DNA of 64,000 bases, taken from positions 4,216,001 to 4,280,000 of the forward strand of contig OZ004587.1 in NCBI GenBank assembly GCA_963924555.1, in the 5' to 3' direction. The position numbers and the translations under genes were made by a program. A model generated the notes under the pieces. It was given only the letters and a program-made list of their open reading frames with translations, was not told where the DNA came from and did no database searches. This document shows, in pieces, positions 47,871 through 57,333 of this stretch (position 1 is its first letter; each line of letters opens with the position of its first letter). Source of the DNA: Crambe crambe (Eukaryota; Porifera; Demospongiae; Poecilosclerida; Crambeidae).

Positions 47871-48129
47871 GCTATCATACATACATACAGTATATAAGGG
47901 ATATGTGTATGTATGTTCTAACATACACTGCACTTCATTTTTGTCCTTGTGTAAACTGTATGTGCCCCACATCCCCTAGTAGTTTATATGTGAAGGACAA
48001 AGCACGAACATATCACTATTAGAATCAGAGCTCAAGATAATCAGCATCACCTTGTTTTATACTGAAAAATGAAATAAATAGCTACAAAGAGTGTGCATTA
48101 ATTGACCCCATAAACTATGAATAAGTTGT

Positions 48130-48180
48130 TATGTGTGTAGTTACACCGACTACCATAGGGCATGTTAATTTCGATATTGT
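48130..48180. mobile_element. Left-end fragment of the TA-flanked inverted-repeat element
   Basis: GTAGTTACACCGACTACCAT and the following AGGGCATGTTAATTTCG match the left end at 243, then homology stops. A matching right-end-like fragment is at 51340-51400. Confidence 0.6.
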
Positions 48181-48800
48181 CATAATTAAGGAGAGCTTCT
48201 GCAGCAGTTCCATTCCACCATTAGATTGTGAAGCGGTTTATGATTGAAGAGCTTCATTCATTTTTGTTATGATGACGTATTTAATAGTATAACAGTATCT
48301 TTTTGAGGGCCCTAACATATAGTGGAGCAAAACTGAAAGAAAGAATGGAACAGAGATTATAATTTTCAACGGGTGGTCGAAAATAGGTAATGGTGGTCGA
48401 TTAATGATTTCATAGTCGACATAATAGATTCGCATAGCAAAATTTTTATCCATTATCGTGAGAAAAATGATTCATATGACGTTATAGAGGATGAAATTGT
48501 TTTTAGTTGTTTCCATTTAGCAGAATATAACTATCAACATGTGCTATAATAATACTTCACTTACTAAAATATCAAAGTGTTCCTCATGTTCAGCTCTAAG
48601 CACACCAGAGTTATTATTATCTTTCTATCTTTCACATTTCAATCATTTAGATCAGAGCTCCTTTTATCATTTTAAGTTGAGAGCATATCCAAAGACATGG
48701 TGTCCATTAGTGTTTTAATTTTGTAGAGCCTCGTTCCCAGGCCCATTAAAATAGGGCCCGATATACGTACACCGATTGCACATGGACAAGATTAAGTTGT
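48181..48800. other. No gene seen; hAT relic near 48560-48720
   Basis: The block at about 48575 (AAGTGTTCCTCATGTTCAGC) starts another decayed hAT remnant, truncated. Otherwise no feature. Confidence 0.4.
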
Positions 48801-48844
48801 CATAATGACAGCCACGTGGTTATTATGTCAATACTATCCTGATT

Positions 48845-49045
48845 CCTTTCTGACACAGCAGGCTTGTCGAGAGCATCCCTCCACCTAGATGAACAGGGCT
48901 TTAGGATCACAAAAGAAGTGAGTCTGAAGCAAGTGATGCCGCTCTGAGATGTGATGACCACTGATTTCATGCCTCTCTTTCTAAGAGTTTCAACCTGGTC
49001 AACTGTCAGTGTGATGAATGGAGATGCTACCAGCACAGCGCTGGT
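48845..49045 (-). pseudogene. Fragment of a RecQ-like DNA helicase
   Basis: The minus strand reads SAVLVASPFITLTVDQVETL then RKRGMKSVVITSQSG and SRWRDALDKPAVSER. This resembles motif Ia and following parts of RecQ-type helicases of the multi-copy sponge type, as I remember them. The ATPase motif I (GxGKS) and DEAH box are absent. It is an isolated internal piece, probably carried by a transposon or a processed fragment. Confidence 0.5.
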
Positions 49046-49065
49046 CTTCTGACTGCCAGCCAGGA

Positions 49066-49094
49066 AGCAAGCCAGCCAGCCAGCCAGCCAGCCA
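49066..49094. repeat. (CCAG)n microsatellite
   Basis: About six tandem AGCC/CCAG units adjoining the helicase fragment. Confidence 0.85.
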
Positions 49095-49319
49095 TGAACA
49101 CTTGGTAGCACAGACTCTTCCCGACGTCTGGTTCATGAGACTACCTGTGGGGAGACACACACGAAGACATCTCTCCCCTTGTAAATGGCAGGCGCTGCTC
49201 TTCTTTCAAAACAAGAATGAACCAAACTTCTCTGAAAACGATCAACCACACCCATTATTCTTACATAATAGTAATGGTATATGGATGATATTATGATATA
49301 GGCACTGGAATGCCAGGGC

Positions 49320-49719
49320 ATTTTAGCACATGCACGATCAGTTTATACCAGGCCCTATTTCCCCCCCATAATACGTAGGCCTGCGAACAATGCTAAGAGA
49401 AAACCAACATGATCATTACCTCCAATCACATGCATTTACTAAGAAGTGAGTGGTGGAGTTACGAACTAGATTCAGAGAGAAGCTAGTTTCTCACCTCCTG
49501 GCAAAATCCAGAGATGAGTAACAATGTGCCGAAGGTAGAAACTGTTTGTGCACATTCTTCAAGCGCACGAGCTGGAAAATCTACCTTAGTTTTGGCATGA
49601 CTCAGCTGTTGCATTCTCCATGCATAAAGCTTTCATGGCAGACACACTTTGGTCAGAGTTTAGTTAAGGATGATAGTTTCGATTTGATTTAACTAAAATT
49701 ACTATGTGGAATATTATTA
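49320..49719. other. No gene seen
   Basis: Non-coding; part resembles 15200-15420 (tail of the unit between hAT relics). Confidence 0.4.
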
Positions 49720-50062
49720 CATAGGCGTAGGAAGACGATTTAGAGCATGAGGGCACCAATCATATGTAATAAGAGGGTTTCATCTAGGAATTTCACCTTG
49801 GGGGGAAGCTCGCTGCACATGGCCATCAAGCCAGGGGAGGGTGCGGTAGGGAGATGTGTCCCCTCCCGCAAAGCCAAAAAATGCTTACTACTCTAAAGTA
49901 TCCCCCTTTGTAACAACCTGTGGTCACCAAGGGAGTAGCCTATAAAGAATATCTAACCTGCAGTCAGAATGAGTATAGTCGGTAACTCAGAGGGCATGGG
50001 GGCCAGGCCCCCATGAATAAAAGAGCATGGGGGCCATGGCCCCCATGCTTCCTACGCCTATG
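49720..50062. mobile_element. hAT-type MITE with 8-base target duplication
   Basis: Perfect 15-base terminal repeats CATAGGCGTAGGAAG, flanked by TATTATTA (49712-49719) and TATTATTT (50063-50070), which agree at 7 of 8 positions. Length is 343 bases with no coding capacity. Near the right end lie a near-palindrome at about 49993-50016 and a perfect 24-base palindrome at 50025-50048 centred on CCATGG. Confidence 0.85.
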
Positions 50063-50094
50063 TATTATTTCGGCTAACTGCCGTGTTTCTCCAG

Positions 50095-50470
50095 AGTGAG
50101 TTACACATTGAGTACCTAATCTAATTCTGGTAGTATCCATTCTAATTCAGAAATATCTAATACTCCAGGTCTCTATATAATTTGATTACCAATTCTTACT
50201 CAAATTCGGAGTACCTACTAATTCTGGTCTCAAATTTCAGTAGCTACTCTTATACCGGACTCTAATTGGAGTACCATTTTGTATTCAGTAATCATATTTG
50301 AGTACCTGTTCTAATGACTCAAATCAGGTCTTAAATTTGAGTACCTAATATCCAGGACTCTAATTGAAGTACCTATTCTAATTCAGGACTCCATATTTAA
50401 TGTACCTAATCTTGTACCTAATCCAACTTACTTGGACTCAAATTAAATGCTTGATTTTAGTTGGACATTC
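50095..50470. repeat. Palindromic minisatellite, array 6 (degenerate)
   Basis: The most diverged array, with many broken CTCAAATTTGAG cores. It starts next to the MITE. Confidence 0.65.
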
Positions 50471-51903
50471 TATTGCTTTTGTACTCGCTATTATTCGACA
50501 TAGAACTGAAGAAAAAAATTAATGGATACCTTTCTCTGAAATAACAACTCAAAGAATTGCATTTTCTTCCAACTGTGAGTTGGCACTCATAATAAGCATG
50601 CACCTTTCATACTGATCCCCTTGATGCATAATTCGATGATTGGGTATGATTTTTTGGTGATTCAGAGCAAACCTTCAGACCCGTCAAATAAAATCCCCAA
50701 GTAAAGTACTATAATATGGTAGCTATAACATTTACATATCTACTACCTGAGTATGTGTTCATCACCAAAGCTCATTAGTTACCGTAACATTTCCTGATTT
50801 CCTGTAAAGCAGAAAACTCTTCCTAATCATGCTGTTCCCTCCCTGGTCGGTATAGTGATGAAAAAGGACATTATTTCTCCCCACTCAGTACTCCTTACAA
50901 TAAGTACGTCTGAAGATAACAATGCACATTTTATTGTTTACATGTTGACTGTCATTACTGCATGTGATGTACTGTATGTGTTAGTAAACAATAACTTATA
51001 TATCATGATGGCACTATCTAGTTGAATTTCCATTAGTGTGGACCACAGAGCATTAATGACAACATTGCATGACTACTTGTAGACCATGCAGCAAGGACCA
51101 TACAGGGATCTGTTAGACAGTCACAGCTAATAATTCATTTCTAGAGTTCAGCGACTAAAGAGGCAGACAATACTTCAAAAGGTAACTTTTATGGGACTAG
51201 TGAAGGACAAAGCACGAACATATCACTATTAGAACCAGAGCTGGAAATAATCAGCATCACCTGAAAACTTGAAATACTAGCCTAAATAATCCAAATAGTG
51301 TGCCTTTTCCTACATAAACTATGAAGAAGTGATGTTGTGCTTGTAGTTACACTGACTATGAGACGCTATAGTTGAAAGCTGACTACTTCCTACTCTACAA
51401 CTGAGGGCAAACCAGACGACTTAGCTGTCGATCGAGCAATTGAATGGCTCAAAAGTGCCATAGCTCTCGCCTACATTGGCTTATTTTCAAAATCTCTTGG
51501 ACTCGCACTGCCCACTGGTTGATACGCAAGTACATAATGGTCATGCAGCATATTGCTGCTGCTGAAGAAATTTGAGAACTGAAAATAGTACTTGCCTCAT
51601 TATTCATGAGCAAACATTATACCAAAGTGACTTGATAGTTACTGTACTGATTATTAGTTGTGATTTTCTAAATTCTAGTTGCTGCATGATCTCTAAGTAG
51701 TCATACATGTAGCTGTAATTAGCCAGTGATTGTTTACTATACATACAATGGTACATCACATGCTGTAATTACAGTCAACATGTAAACAATGACATTATCA
51801 TGTGTGGTGTGTGATATACAGGGCACAATCCATAAACTTCCAACTTAGTAGCTCTATGAGAACATTAGTACTAGAGTGAGAGTTTTCTTCCTTCACATGA
51901 CAG
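50471..51903. other. Probable end of long intron before ankyrin exon 3
   Basis: No coding evidence. Fragments of the inverted-repeat element (51340-51400, TTACACTGACTATGAGACGC) and the hAT empty site (51640-51680) lie here. The last 240 bases match those before ankyrin exons 1 and 2 and end in the acceptor TTTTCTTCCTTCACATGACAG. Confidence 0.5.
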
Positions 51904-53175
51904 GACTATATCGGGAGAGACTTGAAGGACCCACGACTAGACATGATAGTCTCAGCAGAAACAACAACCGAATACAGCTCAGAATTACACGAGGCAGCCT
52001 CAGCTGGAAATCTAGACTTGGTGAAGCAGCTCATAGCAAAAGGCCACAACCCTATGGTGAAGAATATAGATAACAATACTGCTCTCCATTGTGCAGCTCT
52101 CTATGATAAACTAGATGTTATCAAGTTCTTACTCGAAGAAGTGTCGTGTAACCCAGCTCCCTCTGGCTGGCATGGAAAAACTCCTCTACACTCTGCAGCC
52201 GAAGCAGGACATCTCTCAATCGTGGAATACCTGATAGAAAAGCACCAAGTAGATCCCCTCAGCCTAGATGAGGATGGCTGCTCCCCTCTACATAGAGCCT
52301 GTGTGGGTGGTGATTTGAATGTAGTGAAATTCATGATGAAGACAATGCTCGAGTACATGAAAATAGAAGAAATATTTACCGATTCCTCAAAACATGAAAC
52401 CACTCCCGTTCATGAAGCTGCCTTGAAAGGGCATCTAAACATTGTGAAATATCTGATCAGTGAGTGCAAGTGTGACCCCAATCATGGTGGTCATTGTGGT
52501 AGAGGAGTTCTCTTTAGTGCTGCCCAGGAGGGTCACTTGTCCATTGTCAAGTTCTTGACATTGGAGTGTGGTTGTGACCCTGAGAGTACAGACATGGAAC
52601 AGTCGACCCCACTACATCTTGCTGCACAGTACGGACACTTGCCAGTAATCAAGTTCCTTTCCCAAGAAATGAAGAGTAATCCCAACTACAGGGACGAGCG
52701 CAACAACACTCCCCTTCATGAAGCAGCCCTTGCTGGTCATTGTGAAGTGGTGGAGTATTTCATCGACACCTTGCATTGCAGTCCAAACACTCCTGGTCAG
52801 TATGGAAGAATGCCACTACATATGGCTTCCGAAGAGGGTCACCTCAACCTTGTCAAGAACCTCGTTGAAAAGTACGCCTGTGACCCTAATAGCTTGGACG
52901 ACAATAAAGTCACACCTCTCCACATGGCAGCTATGACTGGACACTTGTCCATCGTCCGTTATCTAACCCAGAACAAAGAATGTAATAACATGTACCAAGA
53001 TATCAATGGAGATACTCCACTCCATTTGGCTGCCAAGCACGGTCAACTCTCAGTAGTAAAGCATTTCGTTGAACGTCTCCATTGTCCCCTACACACCAAA
53101 AACAAGTTTAACAAGACACCACTCCAGCTGGCCCTAGAGAAGGGTCACAGTGAGGTGGTTGATTATTTAGAATAA
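51904..53175 (+). CDS. Ankyrin-repeat exon 3 (likely 3' exon of gene B)
   Basis: 424 codons including stop, with eleven full ankyrin repeats and a half repeat. The acceptor CAG|GAC is phase 0, matching the phase-0 donor at 43970/43971 about 7.9 kb upstream, and an in-frame stop lies just before it. Repeat contact positions again differ from exons 1 and 2: NIDNN and AALYD in repeat 2, HGGHCGRGVLFSAAQEG in repeat 6, PLHMAAMTG in repeat 10, TPLHLAAKHG in repeat 11. Framework positions are almost unchanged. The final residues are VVDYLE. ATG at 51943 would be used if it is a separate gene. There are no lesions. Confidence 0.85.
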   Translation, partial: DYIGRDLKDPRLDMIVSAETTTEYSSELHEAASAGNLDLVKQLIAKGHNPMVKNIDNNTALHCAALYDKLDVIKFLLEEVSCNPAPSGWHGKTPLHSAAEAGHLSIVEYLIEKHQVDPLSLDEDGCSPLHRACVGGDLNVVKFMMKTMLEYMKIEEIFTDSSKHETTPVHEAALKGHLNIVKYLISECKCDPNHGGHCGRGVLFSAAQEGHLSIVKFLTLECGCDPESTDMEQSTPLHLAAQYGHLPVIKFLSQEMKSNPNYRDERNNTPLHEAALAGHCEVVEYFIDTLHCSPNTPGQYGRMPLHMASEEGHLNLVKNLVEKYACDPNSLDDNKVTPLHMAAMTGHLSIVRYLTQNKECNNMYQDINGDTPLHLAAKHGQLSVVKHFVERLHCPLHTKNKFNKTPLQLALEKGHSEVVDYLE

Positions 53176-53754
53176 CCATGGAAAATTCATAATTTATTAT
53201 GTTATTTGTATTACTCACCTAAGCTTGTTTATGTTTATTAGAATGATCTATTATTGGAATGAACTATCAATCGTGATTAGTAACTACTTATTTGGCTTGA
53301 TAATGAGTGGCCTATCTCGAGTTTTAGCTGGGAGGATGCGATGCGCGCGTAAGCGCTTGCGAAATTTTTTGCAAACCACGCCCACTTTTGATTAACCACA
53401 CCCTCTTTATTATACCAGATGATGGCTTAAGTATTAGCTACCCTACTTTACCAGCGTACAGGATCAGAAGTGAGAAGACACTGGTGCAGACTGAATAAAG
53501 AAGCACAGAAATTTTAGATGGAGATGTGCATTATTTAGGGTAAAAACGTGCCGGGCGCATGCGCCTCGCCGATGTGATTATTGAACTCTGACCCAATGCT
53601 GCTCTTTCTGTGACTACTTAAAGCTGTATCATTATAAAACATCATGTGATCTGAAGTTATAAACAAATGACATCATGAAATCCAGCGTAGATTATTTCAT
53701 TCCCGATCCCAAAACGGGCGTGTTTAATAAAAAGTGGGCGTGGTCTACAAATTT
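53176..53754. other. 3' flank of ankyrin exon 3 with an inverted hAT-end fragment
   Basis: At about 53335-53412 the sequence (GCGCGCGTAAGCGCTTGCGA then CCACGCCCACTTTTG) is the reverse complement of 27685-27750 at the right side of the hAT element. No gene is seen. Confidence 0.6.
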
Positions 53755-55125
53755 ATAAAAGTTACAAATGTCTTCCTAGCTACATATACCACTTAGTGTG
53801 TAGCCACCTGGATACTAAAGTCATATGGTTTCAAAGTAACTGGTTACAGAAGTTACAATGTCAACAAGTTCAGCAGCAAAAACATAATTATCAGGAAGAG
53901 TTTGAGGACTAACTATGAATACAATAACTCCATAGGAACTCCACAGTAACTCCACAGTATTCTGGCACTGGGACCAAGGCAGACTTGGATAACCATACTA
54001 ATCAATGCAATCCAAAGGATAAAGAATGTCGATGAACCATCCATTTCATATCTGTCCTATTATAGGTTTGAAATGAAGCTACTGGTAACTGATTACAGAA
54101 GTTACAAAGGTTACAAATATCTTCCTACAAACATATACCTACGTACCACTTAGTGTGTAGCCACCTGATACTAAAGTTATTTTGTTTCTATTTCTTATGG
54201 TAGCTAAAAGTCTTATGGAACAAAAGTTCAAAACGGATTTATTGGTATCATTTTATTTAAAGCACTTTATCTATGGTAAATCAAATTATTTTTGTTCTTG
54301 GGGATAAACTGAACATCTCATGCATTTAACGATTTTCATGTTTTGAACATAAAGCAAGCTTGGCATTGCATGTCACAGTCCTAAATTGTTCATATTAAGC
54401 AGTGTGACTACATTTTGCAGCTAAATTGCGATTATTGTCCTAACCATAGTCCAACATCTCATTCAACAGTTTTAAAGTTAAGATACATTATAAAGTTATT
54501 ATTCTGTGGAGCATCTTTGTTACCCCACCCACCATTACATTATCATTACATGACCCCATTACACAGCAAGCCAAAGAAGTAGTTACTATTTTAAACTCTT
54601 AATTATCTCTTGAACAGAGATTTTTTTCTCGATTATGTATACCACATCTCATTATAGTAACTAGCTATTGACATGAATGAATACAGTAACTCCACAGTGG
54701 AAAGTATCCTGGTACTGGGACTAAGGCGGACTTGGACAACCATGCTAATTCTATGGTCCAACATCTCATTCAACAGTTTTAAAGTAAAGATAATAATAAT
54801 AACATATATTGTAACTAGCTATTGACATGAATGACTCCAGAGTGGTGGAAAGTGTCCTGGCACTGGGACCAAGGCTGACTTGGACAACCATGCTAATCAG
54901 TGCAATCCAAAGGATGAAGAATATCGAGGAACCATCCATCTCATATGTATGTGTCTTATTATAGGGCACTTTGAGCTACTGGTAACTGGTTACAGAAGTT
55001 ACAAAGGTTACAAATGTCTTCCTAGCTATATATACCACTTAGTGTGTAGCCACCTGGATACTAAAGTCATATGGTTTCAAAGTAACTGGTTACAGAAGTT
55101 ACAAAGGTTACAATGTCAACCAGAG
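53755..55125. repeat. Copies of the ~160-base GGTAACTGGTTAC repeat
   Basis: At least three partial copies (about 53755-53860, 54060-54180, 54965-55115) are interspersed with CTGGGACCAAGGCAGACTTG segments also seen at 6540 and 6220. A decayed ankyrin-like stretch (CATTTTGCAGCTAAATTG) lies at 54413. Confidence 0.55.
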
Positions 55126-55192
55126 CAGCAGCAAAAAAATAATTAGGAAGAGCTTGAGGACTTACTACTCTCTTACCTGTGGTGTGATGTAG

Positions 55193-55600
55193 CTAGCTTG
55201 TACGTTTCACAAGTCTATGCAAATAAAAAAGAAAGTGGCACTTGTTCATGGTACATATTATCTTCTTATGCCTGCTGAGCCAGGCAAATGTTTGTTCACA
55301 GGGCATAGTGTTGAAGTTGTGGTTTTCAGCCCTTAAATCATCCATACTATATTTTGGCCTGCAAGATTGATCTCTGTTGTTCCATATGTGGAGATCATCA
55401 ATTATTGTATAAAAATCATCAATTACCTGTAATAAGCTATCAACTGTGCTATGTTTGAATGTTATTGCCATAACTTGGTGATGTTGGACCAGATATACTT
55501 CAGGTCTCCAGGCAAAGGTAAAGGTAATTTAGCGACTATTTAGGTGACACATGTTGTCTGTTATCATAAGATATAATAGACCCAACTCTTCCTAATGATC
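55193..55600 (-). pseudogene. Decayed transposase-like fragment, copy 2
   Basis: The minus-strand frame 55193-55471 (92 codons) reads VIDDFYTIIDDLHIWNNRDQ, DDLRAENHNFNTM and CEQTFAWLSRHKKI, then FLFYLHRLVKR. Better preserved than 6760-7326 but missing the DNMCHLDNL part in frame. It is probably the C-terminal region of a CxC/KDZ-like transposase; the family name is uncertain. Confidence 0.5.
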
Positions 55601-55808
55601 CAGAGGCAGCCACTAGCAATGTCAGAACCAAAAAGAAGACTTGTTTGTACACTTACAAGCCTTTGTGGCTAGTAGCCTGTAGCTTCCATGTAGTTTGTAA
55701 CTTGTAGCAACAGCTTTTCACAATTAAACCCCTTTATAGTTATGCAAGCTTGGCATTGTATATATGTCGCAGTCCTAAATTGTTCCTATTAAGCAAGTAT
55801 AATAACAA

Positions 55809-55905
55809 TAATGTCGATATGACCCATTGGGGTACATCACCTCTGCATTCTTAATTATTGTGGACACCTTTCCATGGTCCAATATCTCATTCAACAGTTT
55901 TAAAG
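55809..55905 (+). pseudogene. Ankyrin repeat relic, unit 4
   Basis: Paralogue of 7525-7625 (YDPLG..SPLHS.., then GHLSMV) with further small deletions. Confidence 0.45.
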
Positions 55906-57109
55906 TCAATGATAATAACATCACTAAGCAATTATCTCTTGGAGCATCTTCATTGCCCCAAAATGCTCAATGCTTTGTTGCCTCAAAATATGACAATCAG
56001 TGATGGATCAAATCCTACGTACAATGCACCATGACCAAAGAATCACAGCCATCCATTTTTTACAATATTCACACTAGCATGACTTAATCAAAACTCCTAC
56101 TGAATTATTACAATAAAAGTGGGTACAATAAAGTGGGCATGGCCATCCAAAATTTTTCCATGCACGTGCAAGCACACTGGACCACTCTAGATTCTGTTCA
56201 TACACCCCTTGAAAAAATTAATGTCCAAAATGAAGAGGATATCATTCAAGCTGCAATCAAATTTGCAGTATTAAATTTTTGATGATGGGAGGGAAAGGGG
56301 AGGGGCTCGAAAGAAGAGGATAAGGGGATGACAGGAGCCAGAGGTCAGCTTTAGTCAATATTTTGCAATAGTTGCATAAATCAGCTGAGAGACAATAGCT
56401 CACTATTATGCAGTAAACCAGTCTAATACTGAAATTGAATAAAGTTAAGAAATGTTATCGAAGAAAATCGTGCTGCTGCAATACATGGATAACAAGAACA
56501 TAGCGGAAGTGACTGGATATTGCAGTATTTCTCTTTGACAAGCAAGTATTTCTGATGGAGCTCTGTTGGAGATTAATAATTTCTATCCATATATTATTAT
56601 CACTTTAGGCAACACCATTATACAATTTTACCCTTTGTGATGCTATAGATTTCAATGCAGAGTCGATTAAAATTATCAACTCACCAGCACATCAGCCTCC
56701 TAGCTCAGTTCTCACATGAACTTCTCAAGCTTTAATCACGAGTGCATTAATAATGGAAAGGAGGACAGTCAAAAGACTAACATTGTGCAGCAAATGTTCT
56801 CCCGAATAAACTAGACACCAGCAAGGATAAGGACAAAGAGACAGAGGAAAACGAGTCAATGTTTGCTGAATTATCATCATAGCACTATAAAGCATACAAG
56901 GCATATATGCTATATTATCACTAATACAAAAATAAGGAATGAACACACAAAGTAATAAGAAGCAAAGAGGCAACCAAGGTTCTTAGCTATTGGCAACAGA
57001 GGCTCATGATGTAGTGGAATTATCTGTCCAAATGTGGGCAGATATTGAAGCATACACCACATGAATTCATCCAGCAAAAGACCTCACTATCTCCTGCAAA
57101 CTGAAGAGG
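55906..57109. other. No gene seen
   Basis: Paralogue of 7640-8810. The minus-strand frame at 56725-56973 has no recognisable feature. Confidence 0.5.
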
Positions 57110-57114
57110 CAAGG

Positions 57115-57307
57115 TGTGGTATAGTAACAGACATCGTAACAGTTATCTATTATGTAATCATTTATTGTTATGTAACACCGGTATAATTATTGTTTGTGGT
57201 TTATTATCTTTGTATAAAAGCTAGTGTGTGTTCATTTTTAAGCATTGAGATAGTATTCATGTTTGATAATAAGTTCTATTGAGGTTACTACATTTGAGAT
57301 TACTACA
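57115..57307 (+). repeat. 5' LTR of gypsy 2
   Basis: 193 bases, with a TATA box TATAAAAG at 57213-57220. Identical by eye to the 3' LTR. Confidence 0.9.
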
Positions 57308-57308
57308 T

Positions 57309-57319
57309 TGGCGACGAGG
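57309..57319 (+). promoter_or_regulatory. Primer-binding site of gypsy 2 (tRNA-Ser type)
   Basis: TGGCGACGAGG lies one base after the LTR. It is the complement of CCTCGTCGCCA, the 3' end of animal serine tRNA(GCT) with its CCA. Confidence 0.7.
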
Positions 57320-57333
57320 TAAAAAAGACAACC

